A stretch of DNA of 64,000 bases from Anatilimnocola aggregata (GTDB lineage Bacteria; Planctomycetota; Planctomycetia; Pirellulales; Pirellulaceae). Below, in pieces: positions 60,832 through 64,000 of this stretch. The first letter of the stretch is position 1. Every line of letters starts with the position of its first letter. Where the stretch lies: NCBI RefSeq assembly GCF_007747655.1, contig NZ_CP036274.1, forward strand, positions 8,122,001 through 8,186,000. The letters run 5' to 3'. Under the pieces are notes generated by a model. The model ran no database searches, had not been told where the DNA came from, and worked only from the letters and a program-made list of their open reading frames with translations. Both the position numbers and the translations under genes were made by a program.

Positions 60832-63800
60832 CTACGGAGCAATGACTGTTAAGGTGAGAACTTTCGTCGGGCTCCAGCTGCCAAGTTGGTCCTTCGCGCG
60901 GGCCAGGTATCTCACAGTGCCGATGGGCAATCCCACAGTCGAAGAAACTAACTTCCAATTGCCCAGCGCAGTGCTGGTAGCGTTGCCGAGGAAAACATCA
61001 GTCTCAGAATCGATCACATTATTACCGTTGAGGTCGAGATACATTTCAACAGCAACTACTGAGCCATCCGTGTCGGCTACAGTATTCGCTGTGAGCGTCA
61101 CGTTAGCCCCTTGCACGACAGACGTTGGTGAAGCCGTCAAGCTGCCAATTGTAGGCTTGCTGTTGACCCAGAGACTCTGGCTGACAATCGGGCTGTAGGC
61201 ACTATTATTGTCTTTAGCCCGGGCGATAACCTGCACTGTGCCCAGCGGAAAGGCGGAAGTTGAGAGAACCTTGAACCAGCCATCTGCGGCCGTTGTGTCG
61301 GAACCCAGTGACACGTCGCCGGCATCGATAACGCCGTTGCTGTTGGCATCGCGATAAAACTCCACGGCGGTAACGGTTCCCGGTGCGGCATCGCTCACTC
61401 CGCTGGCCGTGATCGTCAAACTGTCACCCTTATGGAGCAGATTCGACGAGACACTAATCGAGGCCAGCGCGGGCGGCAGATTGACCAGTCCCGTTGTGTA
61501 TCGAGTAGCGCTCCAGGCGTTATTGTTGTCGCGGGCTCGCGACAAGTACTTTACCGAGCCTACCGGGAAAGATACCGTTGAACCGGTCCATTTCCAGCCG
61601 TCGGTAACACTGTCGTCCGATCCCAGAAACTCATCCGTGGGATCGATTACGTTGTCATTGTCCAAGTCACGGTAAAACTCGACCAGCACAACGTAGCCAT
61701 CCGTGTCGGCTACAGTATTCGCTGTGAGCGTCACGTTAGCCCCTTGCACGACAGACGTTGGTGAAGCCGTCAAGCTGCCAATTGTAGGCTTGCTGTTGAC
61801 CCAGAGACTCTGGCTGACAATCGGGCTGTAGGCACTATTATTGTCTTTAGCCCGGGCGATAACCTGCACTGTGCCCAGCGGAAAGGCGGAAGTTGAGAGA
61901 ACCTTGAACCAGCCATCTGCGGCCGTTGTGTCGGAACCCAGTGACACGTCGCCGGCATCGATAACGCCGTTGCTGTTGGCATCGCGATAAAACTCCACGG
62001 CGGTAACGGTTCCCGGTGCGGCATCGCTCACTCCGCTGGCCGTGATCGTCAAACTGTCACCCTTATGGAGCAGATTCGACGAGACACTAATCGAGGCCAG
62101 CGCGGGCGGCAGATTGACCAGTCCCGTTGTGTATCGAGTAGCGCTCCAGGCGTTATTGTTGTCGCGGGCTCGCGACAAGTACTTTACCGAGCCTACCGGG
62201 AAAGATACCGTTGAACCGGTCCATTTCCAGCCGTCGGTAACACTGTCGTCCGATCCCAGAAACTCATCCGTGGGATCGATTACGTTGTCATTGTCCAAGT
62301 CACGGTAAAACTCGACCAGCACAACGTTGCCATCCGTGTCGGCTACAGTATTCGCTGTCAAGGTCATTGTCCCGCCAAGAATTACTGGGTCCGGGCTGTC
62401 GGACAACGACGCGATGGATGGGAGGGCATTCTTGATAGTGCTCGTTTTGGTTGCCGGGTTGCCCCAGATGGCCGGCAAACTTTGAGCGCGGGCAAAATAG
62501 CGATTGACGCCAACGTCGAACCCTGCGGTTGAGCCTGTCCAGACCCACCCATCTGCTCCACTGGCATCTATACCCAGTAGTTGGTCCGTGCCGAGTTCCA
62601 ACGATCCGTTGGCATTCAAATCACGGTAGAACTCTACGGCCGTAACGCCGTAACCTCCGGAGGCGCTCACCCCATTCGCGGTCAACGTGATTGCGGCTGG
62701 GCGGGTCACGATTGTCGGGCTGGCAGAGAGTGATCCCACCACCGGAACGATTTGCGGCTGAACTGTCCCGGTGGCTGTGGCCGCCGGACTCCACAATTCG
62801 CCATCCCAGGCCCTTGCCAGATAACGGTGATCACCTAAGTAGAAGCTTGCGGTGGAACCGGACCACGACCAGCCGTCGCTGCTGATCGTATCCCCACCGA
62901 GGAACAGGTCGCCCTCGCCAACCGCCCCGTCACCATTGATGTCTCTATAAAACTCCAGGGCGAGCACTTCATCGACGCCATCAGGATCTGACACACCATG
63001 TACCGTCAATGTCAACTGCAATCCTTGAGTTACGAGGTCGGGACTGTCGGTCAATAGCGCAATGATGGGCGCGTCATTGACTGCCGTGACAGCGATCGTT
63101 CCTGCTGCCAAGTTGCTTTGAGCAGCCACCGTCGTACCGTTCTGACTGGACTCCGCATGAAAGGCACCGACCGCGTTGATGTTCATGGACGGTAGGAACC
63201 TAACGCCCGCCTGACCTTCAGCAACAGTGATGAACGTGCCGTTGGCAATCACCGTCACACCGTCACTCTTGTACAGCGTTCCGCCCGTAATGCCGGTGAT
63301 CTTGAAGTGTGTTACCTCCATACCATCGGCCGCGTGCCGATTGATAACGATCGCGCCGGAGAGTTTGTCTTCTAGCGTGCTGAGGCTTGTGATTTGCGGC
63401 GTGTCGCCGACCGGCGTTACCGACACCATGGCGATGGTCGGGCTCGTTCCGGCAGCTAAAGTCGAACCGTCCTGCGACAGTTCGACGGTGAAACGACCAG
63501 CATCGTTGCTGTTGGCAGACGGCAAGAATCTCACGCCGGATTGACCTTCGGCAACCGAGATAAGCTCGCCATTGTTTATGGCCGTTATACCGTCACTCTT
63601 ATACAAACTGCCGCTCGTGATATCGCTAATCTTGTAGTGCGTGATCCCCTGTCCAATGGCAGGGCTAATCGTGACCGGCGGCGAGAGGGTATCTTCCTCA
63701 GTCGAGACATTAGCAACCAATGCCGCCGCTCGATTTCCAAAATTCTGACCAATGACTGGCTGTCCACCCGTGATAATCGCATCATGAAGTCCGCTGGCTG

Positions 63801-63999
63801 GTGATGTCCGCGCAAAACCAGGCTGCATGACTTCTCGCACATGATGGGTACCATTTCCAACGCCCAAAAAAACGTAGTTGCCGTTGGTATCCGTGACCAC
63901 AGTGGGGTCCGTGTTGCCGTAGGCAATTTGCAGCGACCAACTCTGCAATGTACCCGTGTTCCCGCCGACAGCGTCGTCGAGCCGCAAGGTCCAAGTCCC
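60832..63999 (-). CDS. Large Ca-binding surface protein with P-domain and tandem Ig-like repeats (cut by right edge)
   Basis: At least 1055 residues; the N-terminus lies beyond the window. Order of visible parts: end of a proprotein-convertase P-domain (GTWTLRLDDAVGGNTGTLQSW), an SdrD-B-like segment (TDTNGNYVFLGVGNGTHHV), and two cadherin/VCBS-like repeats (ITGGTLYKSDGVTVIANGTFI and its neighbour). About seven Ig-like units of roughly 100 residues follow, each with an EF-hand/dockerin-like loop (FYRDLDNDNVIDPTDEFLG, FYRDANSNGVIDAGD). The chain ends TKVLTLTVIAP. Likely an exported, calcium-stabilised cell-surface protein. Two units (211 residues) are perfectly duplicated. Confidence 0.88.
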   Translation of the reverse strand, partial: GTWTLRLDDAVGGNTGTLQSWSLQIAYGNTDPTVVTDTNGNYVFLGVGNGTHHVREVMQPGFARTSPASGLHDAIITGGQPVIGQNFGNRAAALVANVSTEEDTLSPPVTISPAIGQGITHYKISDITSGSLYKSDGITAINNGELISVAEGQSGVRFLPSANSNDAGRFTVELSQDGSTLAAGTSPTIAMVSVTPVGDTPQITSLSTLEDKLSGAIVINRHAADGMEVTHFKITGITGGTLYKSDGVTVIANGTFITVAEGQAGVRFLPSMNINAVGAFHAESSQNGTTVAAQSNLAAGTIAVTAVNDAPIIALLTDSPDLVTQGLQLTLTVHGVSDPDGVDEVLALEFYRDINGDGAVGEGDLFLGGDTISSDGWSWSGSTASFYLGDHRYLARAWDGELWSPAATATGTVQPQIVPVVGSLSASPTIVTRPAAITLTANGVSASGGYGVTAVEFYRDLNANGSLELGTDQLLGIDASGADGWVWTGSTAGFDVGVNRYFARAQSLPAIWGNPATKTSTIKNALPSIASLSDSPDPVILGGTMTLTANTVADTDGNVVLVEFYRDLDNDNVIDPTDEFLGSDDSVTDGWKWTGSTVSFPVGSVKYLSRARDNNNAWSATRYTTGLVNLPPALASISVSSNLLHKGDSLTITASGVSDAAPGTVTAVEFYRDANSNGVIDAGDVSLGSDTTAADGWFKVLSTSAFPLGTVQVIARAKDNNSAYSPIVSQSLWVNSKPTIGSLTASPTSVVQGANVTLTANTVADTDGYVVLVEFYRDLDNDNVIDPTDEFLGSDDSVTDGWKWTGSTVSFPVGSVKYLSRARDNNNAWSATRYTTGLVNLPPALASISVSSNLLHKGDSLTITASGVSDAAPGTVTAVEFYRDANSNGVIDAGDVSLGSDTTAADGWFKVLSTSAFPLGTVQVIARAKDNNSAYSPIVSQSLWVNSKPTIGSLTASPTSVVQGANVTLTANTVADTDGSVVAVEMYLDLNGNNVIDSETDVFLGNATSTALGNWKLVSSTVGLPIGTVRYLARAKDQLGSWSPTKVLTLTVIAP
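61062..62327. repeat. Perfect 633-bp tandem duplication in the surface-protein gene
   Basis: 61062-61694 and 61695-62327 are identical wherever compared by eye; the unit is 211 codons, so the frame is kept. A partial third copy of the left end (GCCATCCGTGTCGGCTACAGTATTCGCTGT) follows at about 62329. Each unit carries two Ig-like/EF-hand modules. Confidence 0.92.
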
Positions 64000-64000
64000 A

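Overview
The window reads as chromosomal DNA of a planctomycete, probably of the Pirellula/Pirellulales group. The indicators are a Tat-exported DUF1501 protein, EF-hand and beta-propeller lipoproteins, very large Ca-binding surface proteins with proprotein-convertase P-domains, a stand-alone PIN-TRAM protein, and a dispersed palindromic intergenic repeat. This assignment rests on gene content only; no search was run.

Left part (1-10.4 kb): a sulfur locus. On the minus strand two near-identical family 2B encapsulin shell genes, each carrying an inserted cyclic-nucleotide-binding-like domain, precede a SufS-type cysteine desulfurase. The desulfurase has a roughly 185-residue Pro/Gly-rich N-terminal extension of the kind used as an encapsulin cargo tag. 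Diverging from the shell genes is a plus-strand run behind a consensus sigma-70 promoter: an ArsR-type repressor, a rhodanese-DUF2892 membrane protein, a secreted DsrE-like protein, a CstB-like persulfide dioxygenase/pseudo-rhodanese/rhodanese fusion, and a CoA-disulfide/persulfide reductase with a C-terminal rhodanese. Together they look like a system that makes, stores and detoxifies sulfane sulfur around a protein nanocompartment. This is the most interesting system in the window.

Middle part (10.4-40.75 kb): mostly ordinary chromosome. It holds secreted HEAT/propeller and EF-hand proteins, a sugar-phosphate transferase for exopolysaccharide, a PP2C phosphatase, ispH, a PAS histidine kinase with a FixJ-like regulator plus a second regulator whose receiver has lost its phosphorylation residues, an oxidoreductase, a GAF-AAA+ activator, fabI, stress-type proteins, and a DUF1501 protein. 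A threonine cluster follows (hom, a phosphoglycerate-mutase-like gene likely to be a homoserine kinase, and lysC with four ACT domains), then a PIN-TRAM protein and a diguanylate cyclase with a 45-residue membrane protein encoded just upstream. One gene-free stretch (16.0-16.5 kb) has a strong promoter and could encode a structured RNA.

Right part (40.75-about 59.6 kb): an integrated accessory element anchored in a tRNA-Asp gene, with its tyrosine integrase reading into the tRNA. A leftward block carries an AlpA-like regulator, a probable single-strand-DNA-binding protein, a DinG/XPD-like helicase interrupted by an in-frame amber codon, and a family A DNA polymerase. A rightward block carries a lipoprotein, a DUF1257-DUF2997-AAA ATPase set related to plastid/cyanobacterial Ycf35/Ycf46 sets, several unknown genes and a frameshifted sliding-clamp-like gene. 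The AAA gene is split by an intact-looking group II intron (53085-55504) with its reverse transcriptase. The right att site was not found. The window ends in an outer-membrane-like protein and a large repetitive surface protein with a perfect 633-bp tandem duplication.
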